A DNA stretch of 64,000 nucleotides from Aldrovandia affinis (lineage: Eukaryota; Chordata; Actinopteri; Notacanthiformes; Halosauridae): positions 1,206,954 to 1,270,953 of the forward strand of contig JAINUG010000258.1 in NCBI GenBank assembly GCA_029706075.1, read 5' to 3'. The position numbers and the translations under genes were made by a program. Shown piece after piece: positions 21,433 through 33,253 of this stretch; the first letter of the stretch is position 1, and each line of letters opens with the position of its first letter. Under the pieces are notes generated by a model. That model was not told the DNA's origin. It did no database searches and saw only the letters and a program-made list of their open reading frames with translations.

Positions 21433-22305
21433 TGTGGCGATCTTACCCCTGTTGTCGTAGCTTACTCCTGTTGTCGTAGCTTGTGTTACAATACATGTAA
21501 ATATCTGGGTGTAGCTAACGGTTAGTTGTCCCGCTAGTTTTTGTGCTACGCAGTCATGCTTGTGTTGTTTTTTAATGTGTTTAGCCAGCTAACAGTCGCT
21601 TGTGTAGCACTAGCTTATTTCATTGTGCTGTGTTTATTGGACTCTTATGTTTATTTTTATTTTATTTTTTAAATTTATTTCAGATTTTTCCCCGGTTTTT
21701 CTCCCAATTTAGTAGCCAATTATACTCTCTGTTTTATTTTCAATTCCCCACCCTCACGAGTCCGCCGCCCGTCCTCCGGGAACGAGATTCGTATTCCTGG
21801 ACCTATTTCCCCGCCTTCTTTCGAGACGGAGATCTTCCACGGACTCCATTAACCTTCTCCTCGGCGGACTCGTGCCGGCTCTCCCTCCCCCTCCCCCGGA
21901 GGCGGACAGCCAAATGCCACCTCCCGATCGGGCTGACGACCAGGGCCGGTCTGGTAGAAACGCGGGTTTCGATCCGCGTCTCTGACGGGCAGCGCACACC
22001 GCTCCAAAGCGCGATGCACTAGACCGCTGGGCCATCCGCCAGCCCAGCCCTGTTTTTCTGCATTGTTAGCCACCTAGCCACTACCGCACTGTAAATGTCT
22101 GTTGTGTGATTGGTTGCATTGTTTGTGCCCTCTGCGGCCAATCAGGGCGAACCAGGGTCTAATAAAAAGGCTGTTTGCCTGGTCGAACGGGTCAGAGTGT
22201 GCTACTGTTTCTGCTGTGAGGACTTCAATATAGAGAAGCTCCCCTGGGGCGATTCCTGAACCACGAACTCCGACTCTGCCTCTGCTTCCTCGGCGGAACG
22301 CCACA
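21433..22305 (+). mobile_element. 5' LTR of gypsy element 1, interrupted by a SINE
   Basis: Begins TGTGGCGA at 21433 and ends CGCCACA at 22305, a 7-bp terminal inverted repeat with TG…CA ends. An AATAAA lies at 22163-22168. Immediately after is CTGGTGTCCGGAAGTGGGAT, a plausible primer-binding site for gypsy elements. About 400 bp of SINE sequence (21645-22050) sits inside it. No matching 3' LTR is present. Confidence 0.65.
21645..22050 (-). mobile_element. tRNA-headed SINE (CTCCCAATTTAGTAGCC family), copy 1
   Basis: On minus, 22040-21940 has a tRNA-like head (GATGGCCCAGCGGTCTAGTG … GGATCGAAACCCGCG) and ends with a tail reading, on plus, TTTTTCTCCCAATTTAGTAG followed by CCAATTATA. Related copies: 31930-32135 (opposite orientation) and 53855-54075. 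Confidence 0.75.
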
Positions 22306-22325
22306 CTGGTGTCCGGAAGTGGGAT
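22306..22325 (+). promoter_or_regulatory. Primer-binding site of gypsy element 1
   Basis: CTGGTGTCCGGAAGTGGGAT follows the LTR CA end directly and has the usual gypsy PBS position and TGG start. Confidence 0.55.
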
Positions 22326-22485
22326 AGAGCTGCGAGAGGTGGAGGAAGCGATCCGAGAGCTGGAAGAAAGGCTAGGGGTGCAAAGACGGCAAAAGACCGG
22401 GGCTACGGAGACGGCAACGAGCGCCGAGATGCAAGGCCCAGCGATACGCCAAGAGAGGGCCCACAAGTGACCAGACCGAGCCAGC

Positions 22486-23220
22486 GTGGTTCGGCCTATG
22501 CGCCCGGCAATGGCTAGCACTAGCGTGCCAGCTAACACGCAGCCAAAGCTAGCCAGATACAGCAGGGCAGCGCAGTGGGAGCCGTACCTAGCCCAGTTGC
22601 AGCTAGCTGCCCATCACTGCGGCTGGAGCGAGGGCGTGATGGCGACACACCTGGCACTCGCCCTGGAGGGCCCAGCGCTGCAAATACTGCTGGACCTCGA
22701 TGCCGCTGACCAAGGCGACCCGAAGGCCCTGACAACAGCATTGGTGAGATGGTTCGGCCAGCGGCGATCGACCCAGGCGAGCCGGGAGAGGCTCACCAAC
22801 CGCCGCCGTGAAGGAAGAGAGAGCTGGGGGAACGTGGCCGCAGACATGCAGTTCCACACAAGGCAGGGCTACCCATCGTTCGACGCAGCAGAGCAGGAAG
22901 AGCTCGCACTGCATGCCTTCCTCAGGCCCTTACCCCGGAGCGACTGTGAGGCCCTCAAGGAAGCAGAGAGGGTGGAAGATGTCCTCTGCCTGGCTCCAGG
23001 CCAGACAGCCCGCATCCGCGAGGCTGACTGCTACGAGGAGGAGGAGGAAGTCCGCTGGGCATGCTCACCCATGCAGCAGCGATGACAGCGTCCACCGCCG
23101 GTACGACGTGGCCGCTGCTACCGCTGTGATGAGCCAGGACACCTAGCCCGTGACTGCCCAGCACCAGTTCCGAAGCATCGATCCCCACGGCTGTCGGGAA
23201 ACAACACCAGGACAGCGCTG
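22486..23220 (+). pseudogene. gypsy element 1 gag with CCHC zinc knuckle
   Basis: Frame 22486-23085 encodes a Gag-like protein (RYSRAAQWEPYLAQLQLAAH, ALALEGPALQILLDLD, LVRWFGQ, FLRPLP). A stop at 23083-23085 interrupts it. The same frame continues to the nucleic-acid-binding knuckle C-Y-R-C-D-E-P-G-H-L-A-R-D-C (23116-23157). Spacing CX2CX4HX4C is intact. Packages retrotransposon RNA in family members; here broken by the stop. Confidence 0.85.
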
Positions 23221-25885
23221 TGAGGAAACCGCTGTCCCAGGAACCCATCCTCCTCAATCAGGAACAGCCTGCTGTGCCTGAAACCAGTTCAGTCCCACTT
23301 GCAAAAGTGATAATTCCATCTGCCTTTGTGAAGGCGGGCACCGAGCAAAGCAAACTCCATCCTGCCTTTATAAGGGCGGCTAAGCAAACCATCCAACCGC
23401 GAGTGGGCAGACTGGGTAAGGCTGGTGGGTTGTACCTGCATTGCAGGCTGGATTGACAATCCTGTCGGGCACTGGTTGACACGGGGGCCACCATCTCCCT
23501 GGTGCGGCCTGGAACGCTCCCCAACACCACCTGGGCACCAACAACCACCCAGTTGCAGTCGGTGATGGGGCAGAGGCTCGGCATGCGGGGTAAGGAGATG
23601 GTGAGCGTGGACGTCAGGAACCGAGAAGTGGTGGTGCAGGAGTTCTGGCTGGCAGACATCAGCGATGCGTGCATCATCGGCTTGGATCTGCTGGCCCACT
23701 GGGGTGCCACAGTGGACATCGCCAACGCCAGGCTCTCCATTGGCGCCACCACCCTCGCCCTCCACGCCACCCCCAAGAGGAAACACAGGTCCAGGAGAAC
23801 CCGTAGCCAAGCAGCCTCAGCCCGCCCGCACGGTTCACCGCCCCAGTCCGCCAGCACAGGTAATAGCTCGCCTGTTCGCCATGCCCCTCTGTTGCAACCC
23901 GCCTCATCCTCTGTTGAGACGGCGGGCCCTGTCCGCAAGCTGTGGCAATGTAGCTGCAGCGGCCTAGACCCTCGGCAATGCCAACAGCTTAAGCACTTGG
24001 CTGGGGGACAATGCAGACCTCTTCGCTGCTCGCGATGAGTGATGACTTATCTAGTGCAGCACACTATTGACACTGGTGATGCTGCACCAGTTCGTCTGCG
24101 CCCTCACCGGTTGTCACTTGCCAAGTGGCTGGGGGCGGAGGAGAAGGTTAAAGAGATGGCTGCTGCGGGCGTTATTCTGCCCTCCAGCAGCCCGTGGGCA
24201 GCCCCTGCCGTCCTAATGCAGAAGAAGAACGGAGAGTGGCGTTTTTGCGTAGATTACTGGCGCCTCAATGCTGTAATGTGCAAAGACGCCTACCCTCTCC
24301 CCTGCATCGACGAGGTGCTTGACCACATTGCGGAGTCCAGCTGGTCCTGCTCGCTGGACCTCCGGAGTGGGTACTGGCAAGTCAGGATGGCCCCGGAGCT
24401 AAACCAGCTTTCACCATCGGGTAGGGGTTGTGGCAGATGCCGTTCGGACTGTGCAACGCCCCTGCCACGTTCGTGTGGCTGATGGAAAGGGTGCTGTTGG
24501 CTGTCCCCCGAAGCTGCTGCATAGTGTACCTGGATGATCTCTACCTCTGCTAGCCTCCACAACGTACTCGCTGCGATTCGCCAGGCTGGGCTTCGGCTGA
24601 ATCCCTGGAAGTGCCAGCTGCTCTGGAGGGAGACAGCCTTCCTGGGGCATGCCGACCCCGGCGAATGTAGGCGAGCTGCGCAGTTTCCTGGGGCTGGCGA
24701 GCTACTACTAGCGATTCGTGTGGGGTTTTGCCTTCATTGCCAGTCCCCTCCATCACCTCACTGACATGAGTGCACAGAAGCCTTTGCCCGACTTAGAACG
24801 GCTCTCATGGAGGCCCCCGTACTGGTGTATCCAGACGTGCACCGCCCGTTCATCTAGAAGAGCTACAAGAGTGCAACTTTCAGATCGAGCCCAGGGCTGG
24901 GCGGCACCACACCAATGCCAACGCCCTGTCCCGCCATCCCTGTGCTGAACTTGGCTGCGGGCAATGCCACTGGCAAGAAGAAAAGGGCCAGGTAGAGCCA
25001 GAAGTGGCTGCAGTTCACACCATCAGCGAGGCGGGGTGGCTGCCAATGTCACCAGAGCAGTGGCGGGAGGGTCAGGAGGCCGATGGCACGCTACAGAAGG
25101 TGAGGGGCTGGCTGGAGGCGGGACGACCACCACAATGGGCTGAGGTCTTGGCCGAGGGGCCCGAGCTCAAGGGCTACTACGGACAGTGGAGGAGCCTTGA
25201 GTTGTGGGACGGGCTAGGCGTATCGGCAATGGCAGGCGCCCGGGCTGGGAAGCGACCTCCTCCAACTCCTCGTTCCCCGAGCGCTCCTTCGGCATCAGTA
25301 AGACTTTGTGACGACTGTGGGGGCAGTTTTACTGGCGTGGGTGCCGCCGGGATGTAGAGCTGCAAGTCCACTGCTGCGATTCCTGTACAGCATGCAAAGG
25401 GCCTACCAGGCCCTCCCACGCCCCTCTGCAATGTTACGTGGTGGGGGCCCCGATGGAGCAGGTGGGGGTGGATGTCCTCGGCCCTTTCCCTGTCACTGAG
25501 GCCGGTAACCGCTATGTCCTTGTGGCCATGGACTACTTTATGAAGTGGCCCGGGGCATACGCGGTGCCGGACCAAAGTGCCATAACAACAGCGGGGAAGC
25601 TGGTCGAGGAGATGTTTGCCCGGTTCGGGGTCCCCACCCAACTCCACAGTGACCAGAGGCAAAATTTAGAGTTGCGGGTGCTGGCTGAGGTCTGCAGCTG
25701 GCTGGGGGTGGCTAAGACCCGGACAATGCCACTCCATCCCCAGAGTGACGGTCTTGTTGAGCGGTTCAACAAGACCCTGACTGCGCAGCTTGCCATCCTT
25801 GCCAGCCAGCACCAGCGAGACTGGGACCGCCATCTGCCCCTGGTCCTGTGGTCCTACAGAACTGCCATACGGCCTCTGCACGCCC
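23220..25885 (+). pseudogene. gypsy element 1 pol: protease, RT, partial RNase H, integrase
   Basis: Order of domains: aspartic protease (ALVDTGATISLV at about 23470; IIGLDLL near 23680), reverse transcriptase (WRFCVDYWRLNAVMCKDAYP, SLDLRSGYWQV, MPFGLCNAPATF, catalytic YLDD at 24527-24538, then a stop), connection and a shortened RNase H region (24640-24900), then integrase (GVDVLGPFPV with first Asp; QLHSDQ with second Asp; LVERFNKTL with the Glu). Frameshifts occur near 24415, 24550, 24840 and 25330 and several stops are present. It breaks off after WSYRTAI where a LINE begins, so the C-terminus and 3' LTR are missing. Confidence 0.88.
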
Positions 25886-28020
25886 ACCGCCCTGAAACTT
25901 GCACCCTGGTTTACTGACCATACCCATGCCCTTAAACAAGTTTCCAGGAAATTAGAACGCAGATGGCGCTCTACCAATTTAGAGGTTTTTCGCTCTGCTT
26001 GGAAGGACAGCCTCATAGAATACAAGCACGCCCTTATTACAGCTAGGTCATTGTACTTCTCAAAATTAATTGACCACAATAAAAACAACCCAAGATTTCT
26101 ATTTAACACGGTAGCTAAACTGACAAAAAACAGTCTTCAGTTTGCATCAGTTATCCTTCTAACTATAATTCCAATGACTTCATGAACTCATTTACTGATA
26201 AGATTGAGACAATCAGAGAACAAATTATGAAAATGACTCCAATATCTAGCACTCCAACTCCCGAGATAGCACAGGGCTATCTGGAGCAGGGTTGCATAGA
26301 GACCCTTGAGTGTTTCACTCCCTCAGGACAAATTTAGTAAACTGGTTATGTCCTCCAAATCATCTACATGTCTGTTAGACCTCATACCAACAAAGCTTAT
26401 TAAAAAGCTTTTGCCTGTGCTAGGCCAGCCCATGTTAGATATCATGAATACATCCCTATTATTGGGTTGCGTACCTAGGTCAGTGGCAGTAATCAAGCCT
26501 CTTCTAAAGAAACCAAATCTTGATCCTGTTAATCTGAAGAACTATAGGCCCATTTCAAATCTTCCCTTTTTGTCAAAATGTTTTCAGAAATCTGTAGCTC
26601 AACAATTAACTGTGTTCCTAAAAATGAATAATCTGTATGAAACACTACAATCAGGTTTTAGACCAAACCATAGCACTGAGACGGCACTTATTCAAGTTGT
26701 AAATGACTTACTGTTAGCATTGGATACGGGTTGTGTTTCTATTCTAGTGCTCCTTGACATAAGTGCTGCTTTTGACACTATTGACCACCAGATTCTCCTT
26801 CACAGGCTAGAAAACCTGGTTGGTTTGCATGGACAGGCACTCTCATGGTTTAAATAATACTTATCAGACAGGTTTCAATTTGTGCAATTAATAGTTCTCT
26901 GACTACTCTCAGGTTAAATATGGTATTCCACAAAGCTCAGTGCTGGGACCATTACTGTTCTCATACACTACCACTCGGTAATGTTATTTGTAAACATGGT
27001 GTGAATTTCCATTGCTATGCAGATGATACACAGCTGTACATATCAATGAAACCAGGGGAAATACTTCAACTCACTCAATTAGAGGCTTGTATCTCTGATA
27101 TAAAGAATTGGATGACAGTATCTTTCCTGCTTTTGAATTCAGATAAAACAGAGATGATGGTTTTGTGCCCAAAAAAATTAAGGAAGGAAAGTTGGATCTG
27201 CAGTTAAATGCAGGTGATTGCATAGTTGCATCAAGTCTAATGGTCAAGAACCTTGGTTTTATTATTATTAATTAGGATCTTACATTTGACACTCATATTA
27301 AAAACACTTCCAGAGTCTTCTTTCACCTAAGAAACATAGCTAAAATTCGGCACATTCTGTCATTAGAGGATGCAAAAACCTTGATGCATGCTTTTGTCAC
27401 ATCGAGGCTAGACTATTGTAATGCCTTATTATCTGGCTCCTCTAGTAGCTCTCTTAAGAGTCTTCAACTAGTACAGAATACAGCGGCACGTATTTTGACT
27501 AGATCCAAGAACTATGAGCACATTACTCCTGTGTTAGCATCACTACATTGGCTTCCTGTTAAATATCGGGCTAATTATAAAGTACTGTTGATAACTTTTA
27601 AAGCAGTGAACGGACCTGCACCTTTATACCTGACCGAAATGATTGCCCCTTATAAGCCGACATGACTGCTTCGTTCACAAGAAGCCGGCCATCTACTCCC
27701 TTGAATTTTGAAAAGCACAACTGGTGGTAGAGCCTTCTGTTTTAGAGCTCCTCTGTTATGAAACGGTTTATCAAAGCATGTTAGGGATTCGGACACAGTT
27801 TCAATTTTTAAGTCTAGATTAAAAACATATTTTTTCAGCCTCGCCTACTGCCAAACATAGTCTAGGTGGAGAGATGGAGAAGGCTGTGTGGATGGTTTGG
27901 AAGTCTCTCAGCTGCATGTATTCTCTGTCCCTCTCCTAATGCTGCCATAGCTTACACCTGTCTGTAATATTAATTATTAATTATTAATATTAATAATAAA
28001 TTAATTAAATGAAGGACAGT
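25886..28020 (+). mobile_element. L2-type LINE, 5'-truncated, with decayed RT
   Basis: Begins in the endonuclease-RT linker (LAPWFTDHTHALKQ…RRWRSTN, NNPRFLFNTVAKL). Continues as RT (26306-26857: NYRPISNLPFLSKCF, QSGFRPNHSTETAL, LLDISAAFDTIDH), YADD at 27016-27027, and the C-terminal ALLSGSSSSSLKSLQLVQNT, LHWLPVKYRANYK, GPAPLYL blocks (27381-27665). Ends in (ATT/TAA)n at about 27965-28015. Several stops and frameshifts. It abuts gypsy element 1 within the integrase region. Confidence 0.88.
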
Positions 28021-28241
28021 CTTGCTACACCCTTTTTTGAAAATATGATTTGATTTGTAAATGTTGTGGTGATTTGCACAGCTAACATTAGCTAGCTTCA
28101 TCTCTAGCTCGTCAACATTAGTTGGTAATAATGTAGCTACTATTGTAGACGCACTTCAAATTTTGGTGGAACTCCAAAACCTTGAAGGGAATGAAGCCAG
28201 AACCCGACAGAAAGGAGCAGCTGTCAGCCATTATTCAATAT

Positions 28242-28662
28242 TGTAGCAGTGGACGCCACGGAATCAAGAGTCATGAGACTTTTGCTTTTCCATTTCAGTA
28301 CTTCTTTATTACAATAAAGCATGTAGCACATGGGAAGTACAAAGCACAAGCACAGAATCACACGGGGCACACTCACACCACATACACCCACAATGATGAT
28401 TGTCAGCACATATACACGTTCAAACATAATTCGCAGCAGGGGAAAAGGGGCTTTCATTCCAGACATATGTGGTTCTTTACATTAGAACCTTTAAACCTTT
28501 ATTAACATAGCTAGTTAATAATCTTATGTCTAGCTGGCCGCAGGGGCCTCTGGGATATGTTACAGTTTCCTAGGTTACTGTTAGACACCTAGCATGCTAT
28601 ACATGAAGTACAATGGAGGTCAGCTAACATCTCAGTGGCTAGGCTAGCTGCCCACTTCTACA
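28242..28662 (-). mobile_element. LTR in antisense orientation, flanked by ATAT
   Basis: TGTAGCAGTGG at 28242 to CCCACTTCTACA at 28662, with ATAT immediately before (28238-28241) and after (28663-28666), as a 4-bp TSD of a solo LTR. A sense AATAAA (minus) identifies its orientation. About 365 bp match, inverted, the segment 31023-31388. Confidence 0.75.
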
Positions 28663-28689
28663 ATATGGTAATGGGGGTCAGCTAGCCTA

Positions 28690-31022
28690 GCGCTACGGAA
28701 ATGCAGAGAGCAGGTCCGCATCAGCCTGCTCTCCTAAATGAGGCCCTCGAGGCGATCCTGGACGAAGAAATGCCCACCCATCACCTCGTCCGCGCAGCCA
28801 GCGGAGAGAGTGAGAGTGACAATGGCACCGCACCGGCTTGAGAAGCAACACACCACTCCAACACCTCCTGCTCATACTGCGGCAAGCAAAACCACGTTGC
28901 AAGGGACTGCAGGAGGAAAATGCAGTGCAAGGCAAATCGACAGATGGTGGGAAACGAGAACAGGCCGGGCTAGCTGGGGCAACCCCAGCCTGTACATCAC
29001 CAAGCCCCACAGCATCAAGAGTGGCTTGCCTGGGAAGCAGCGGTTGTAGCATGTTTGTGCTATGCTACATTTGAGGGGGAACAACTCGACATGCTGATCA
29101 GCACAGGCTCCACCATCAGCCTGATCCGGAAAGATGCACTGCCCCACGTGACGGACTGGGTACACACAAACACCAGGCTCAAGATGGTAACAGGACAAAC
29201 AGTGGACATGATGAGCTGCAAAAAGCTGTTCTTACAGCTAAGGGGGAAAAGGATCGGACACAATTTCTTCCGGGCTAACATAACCGACCCTTGCATACTG
29301 GACCTTGACGCTCGCACGGTGGTGGGAGCCGTCATCGAAATGGCTGCTCATTGCGTTTTAATCAACAGGCAACCATTATGCTAACCAAAAAAAGAACATA
29401 GCCACAAAGTCCGAAGAGTGCTTCCGCGACCCGATGCAGCACTGACGCAAGACGATGAGGTCGATAATGCGGTGGAACAACTGTGCCCCTGCCATGCTTG
29501 TGAGAAAGAAAGACGGGTCCCTGCGGTTCTGCATCGACTACCATCACCTAAATGACATCACAAGAAAAGACTCATATCTGCTGCCATGTGTTGATGATGC
29601 CCTCAACTCTGCGTCAGGCTCCACGTGGTTCAGCACACTGGATCTCCACAGCAGCTATTGGCAGGTCCCCGTCTCCTCATCAGCATGACCAAAGACAGCT
29701 TTCACTATCGGCAGAGGATTATGGGAATTCTATGTTATGCCGTTTGGTCTGTGCAATACTCCGGCCACATTCGAATGGCTAATGGAGAAAGTACTGCATC
29801 TTAGTGCACACATCTGCCTACGCAGTTGCGCTAACCAACCTGTGCACTGTGTTCCAGTTAATAACAAAAGCAAACCTATGCCTGAATTCGGTGAAGTGCA
29901 GCCTCTTCTGCCAACAGACCAGCTTCCTGGGACACGTCGTGAGCGAGAGGGGAGTGTCGACAGATCCAGCGAAAGTGGAGGCGGTGGAAAAATGGCCAGC
30001 GCCAATGTCAAGTACCTAGCCTTGTATTACCGAAGGTTTGGCGAGAGAATGGCGAAAGAGTTGTGGCCTACTACAGTCATGCACTGCACAAACTGGAGCA
30101 CAACTACTGCATGACAAGGCACGAGCTGCTGGCAGTCATCGTAGCCACAAAGCACTTCAGGGCATACCTCACCGGGAAGTGCTTCATGCCCTGGACAAAC
30201 CATGCCTCCCCGCATTTTACATTTTACATTTTAAGCATTTAGCAGACGCTCTTATCCAGAGCGACTTACAAGATGTGCATTAATACATGGTAGGAACAAT
30301 CATAGTTAGCACACGAGATCAGTGCAGGAATACAGCAATAGACATCATTGCAGGCATCTGCATCGCCTGCAGCTTGTAACATCCCTTCAGCTATGGCCCG
30401 CTGTGCTATGCCTGGTCCATGGCACCACATGGTCCGGACACTACGGCATAAACAAAATGCTGCACTGCCTCTGAGCAATTCTACTGGGGGTTCAGCATGC
30501 CAGCTGTGCTACACAGTGACTAAGGGAGAAATTTCAAAAGCCAAGTGTTCAGTGAGGTGTGTCGCAGGGTCGCCATAAGGAAAACACGCACTACTCCGCT
30601 CCACTCCACAGTGGAGCGTTTTAATCCGACCCTCACCATGCAGTTAGCACTCCTCACTTCAAGACACCAGAATGACTGGGATGCTCATCTTCCCCTGGTC
30701 CTGCTGCCATACAGGTCAGCAGTGTAGGAGTCCACTGAGTGTATGCTGGCATCCCTCATGATGGGACGAGAGCTGCACACACCTCTTAGCCTCATCTTCG
30801 GCTGTCTACCAAACCAGGAACTGCCTCGCCAACCTTGGCTTGACTATGCTCAATAACTACAAGATTGCCTCGACCACCTACACCAGCTGGCTCGTGATCA
30901 TCAGCAGGGAGTGGAACGGTGACAGAAGAGGAACTAAGACATGTGCTGCATGGGTTGGGAGTTCCAGGCAAGTGAACGAGTGTGGGTATTCAACCCTCGA
31001 TGGAGAAAGGGCCAATCACCAT
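28690..31022 (+). pseudogene. gypsy element 2 gag-pol remnants
   Basis: Gag is reduced to a zinc knuckle CSYCGKQNHVARDC (28869-28910). Protease follows (29055-29384), where the catalytic DTG is now STG (LISTGSTISLI), so it is inactive. RT pieces: RFCIDYHHLNDITRKDSY, STLDLHSSYWQVPV, stop, MPFGLCNTPATFEWLM, then NSVKCSLFCQQTSFLGHVV. An RNase H remnant reads HELLAVIVATKHFRAYLTGK (about 30120-30180). An inserted SINE follows, then an integrase end STVERFNPTLTMQLALL…LPLVLLPYRSAV (30601-30725) and VWVFNPRW. The YxDD box and most of integrase are deleted. Confidence 0.85.
30216..30360 (-). mobile_element. SINE inside gypsy element 2 (core family, head type 2)
   Basis: ATTTTACATTTTAAGCATTTAGCAGACGCTCTTATCCAGAGCGACTTAC followed by ATGTGCATTAATACATGG…TTAGCACACGAGATCAG…ATAGACATCATTGCAGG. 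A near-identical copy lies at 33254-33408 and a diverged one, opposite orientation, at 34838-34968. Confidence 0.88.
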
Positions 31023-31388
31023 AGCATGCTAGGTGGCTAACAGTAACCTAGGAAACTGTAACATATCCCAGAGGCCCCTGTGGCCAGCTAGACATAAGAT
31101 TATTAACTAGCTATGTTAATAAAGGTTTAAAGGTTCTAATGTAAAGAACCACATATGTCTGGAATGAAAGCCCCTTTTCCCCTGCTGCGAATGAGGTTTG
31201 AATGTGTATATGTGAAGACCGACCGTCATTGTGGGTGTATGTGGTGTGAGTGTGCCTCGTGTGATTCTGTGCTTTTGCTTTGTACTTCCCATGAGCTACA
31301 TGCTTTATTTTAATAAAGAAGTAGTACTGCAATGGAAAAGCATGAAGCAAGTCTCATGACTCTTGATTCCGTGGCGTACACTGCTACA
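31023..31388 (+). mobile_element. LTR (sense) at 3' side of gypsy element 2
   Basis: From AGCATGCTAGGTGGCTAACA to GTACACTGCTACA at 31388; the inverted copy of 28242-28607. AATAAAGAAG near 31312 is the polyadenylation signal. The first ~55 bp of the LTR seen at 28608-28662 are missing here. ATAT follows the CA end. Confidence 0.75.
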
Positions 31389-31925
31389 ATATCAACAAAC
31401 TCGTTCATGCTAAAAACATCACCGGAGATGGTACAGCTGTTCTCAGGCCAACTGTCAGGATGGCGATGTGATGAATAGCTACATTGCAAAAGAAGCTTTC
31501 ATTGAACTGTCATCAATGCCTTATGTTTTGTTTTGCACCGTCATGCTGTAATTGTTTTGATTATATTTGCTAATCAAGCTAGCTTGCTAGAAGCTGTCAA
31601 TGTGGCTAAATTTGTTAACAGCTACTGTGTGAATTACTGTGAATGTGTAAATTACAGGATCTCTATTTGGTAAATCGTGCAGAGTAGACTACTTAAACTG
31701 ATCATTCATGCCTAATAATTTTCAGATCAGCTGTTTGTCATTCAAGTGCCATAAATTACGTTGCCTACACAGCCATAGTCATAACTAGCACACAAAACAG
31801 CAAATGTGTAGCTTTTAGCTTACAGCATTATTCACCCATCAATTATGATGGAAGCATTCCGTTTTTTCCCCTTGATGGTCACGCTTGCCACATGTAAAAT
31901 TGTATTTTATCGTTTGGTTTTTGTG
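31389..31925. other. No gene recognised
   Basis: Intergenic sequence with no coding frame or repeat that I can name. Confidence 0.5.
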
Positions 31926-31929
31926 CTAT

Positions 31930-32135
31930 TCACAGTTTATTCACCACCTCCCACCTCTGCGCACCAGGAGTGGCTGTGGGGTGGCTGAGTTACGGTCGTC
32001 GGCTTGGTGAGTGCCGCCTTCATTGCCGCCGGTCACAGGGCTACGGCAGCAAACTATGAGGGAGGGATTGACCTGAAAATAGAGGATGTAATTGGCTACC
32101 AAATTGGGAGAAAAAAACGGATAAAATCAGTATTA
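31930..32135 (+). mobile_element. SINE (CTCCCAATTTGGTAGCC family), copy 2
   Basis: GGTGGCTGAGTTACGGTCGT head-like sequence, ending GTAATTGGCTACCAAATTGG and GAGAAAAAAACGG, the reverse orientation of the tail at 21665-21725. Confidence 0.7.
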
Positions 32136-32199
32136 TTATTATTTTCTTTTAAAAAAAATTCAAACAGAAGAAAAAATTGCATTCATATTTTAATGGTGA

Positions 32200-32425
32200 G
32201 TGCTACTGAATCAAGAGAGTTTTGCTTTTTCCATTTTTTGCTTTTTTGGTACCAGCTTTATACAAAGCATTGAGATGCCAGGAAGTACAGCAAGACAAAC
32301 GCACGGGGGCATCATTCTTTACACATACACATACTACCATGGTCATCACATGCAATGATCTTTCATAACAAGTGAAAAAGAGACTTTCATACTGACAGCA
32401 TTCCACAATTCCACAAGTACTAAAA
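32200..32425 (-). repeat. Diverged relative of the 28242 LTR
   Basis: GAATCAAGAGAGTTTTGCTTTTTCC…AAGCATTGAGATGCCAGGAAGTACAGCAAGACAAACGCACGGGG follows the antisense LTR pattern at 28258-28370 with much divergence. Confidence 0.45.
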
Positions 32426-32549
32426 CATGAATATAAGTAGCTAATAAATCATACTTGTAGCATTCACAATTATGAGTGGGTTCATAATTGGCTGAAAGGG
32501 TGAATACAAAGAGTAACATTAGGTGGTGTCATATCTGACCTAGGTGCTG

Positions 32550-33253
32550 TGAGTCCCACTGGGATCAGTGCTGGGACCTCTGCTCTTCCTTATTTACATA
32601 AATGATCTTCAAAGATTCAAAGATTCAAAGATTCAAAGATTTCTTTATTTGTCGTTGTCTTTGTACACTTGCGTGCATAAAAAAAACGAAATATCGTTCC
32701 CCCCAGCCCTCAGCAGTACTACAGTACTTGATAGAGACGTTAGTATTAAATACTTAAATCTGCAATTGATACTAAACTTAGGCTACATAGCAAAAAGTAT
32801 CGAGTATAAATCAAAGGAGGTTACATTAATGTTATATAATGGCTTTGATAGACCTCACTTAGAGTACCGTCTGCAGTCCTGGGCACCACACCGTAAGAAA
32901 GATATAGAAGCTCTTGAGAAAGAAGGATAACTAAATTGGTTCCATGGTATGAAAGGTAAGAGTTATGAGGATAGACTTAAGGCACTCAATCTATTTAAGC
33001 TTAGCAAGCTGAGATGTATGGGGGATTTGGTTGAGGTTTTTTAATTCATAAAAGGGATTAACAAAGTGAACTACCAAACATTTATTAAGATAAATTGGGT
33101 TAGCAGAACAAGAGGCCATAGGTGGACATTAGTTAAAGGCAAATCCTCACAGATGTTAGGAAGGTTACACAGAGAGTTGTCAATGCCAGGTTGGGTAGTA
33201 GCGGCAGGAATACTTGGGCTATTCAAGCCCAGGCTAGATGCAGTACTAGATAC
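32550..33253 (+). pseudogene. LINE RT/C-terminal fragment (CR1/Rex-like)
   Basis: Starts [16 protein letters not shown] (32565-32605), is interrupted by an unrelated repeat (32606-32818), and resumes with RPHLEYRLQSWAPHRKKDIEALEK, GKSYEDRLKALNLFKL, VNYQTFIKINWVSRTRGHRW. The TRGHR block is typical of the C-terminal end of CR1/Rex-type LINEs. Stops and a missing YADD show it is dead. Confidence 0.75.
32606..32818. repeat. (CAAAGATT)n-headed interspersed repeat inside the LINE
   Basis: Four to five AAAGATTC units lead into CTTTATTTGTCGTTGTC…CGAAATATCGTTCCCCCCAG, a repeat end common in fish. It splits the LINE frame. Confidence 0.65.

Noticed and set aside
21600-22022. Gene encoded by the open plus frame
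   Set aside because: The frame runs through SINE sequence inside an LTR; chance opening in GC-rich DNA.
21940-22040. tRNA-like sequence as a genuine tRNA gene
   Set aside because: It is joined to a repeat body and tail also found at 31930 and 53855, so SINE-derived.
22532-23938. Long minus-strand frames opposite gag-pol
   Set aside because: Mirror frames of GC-rich gypsy coding sequence; no domains.
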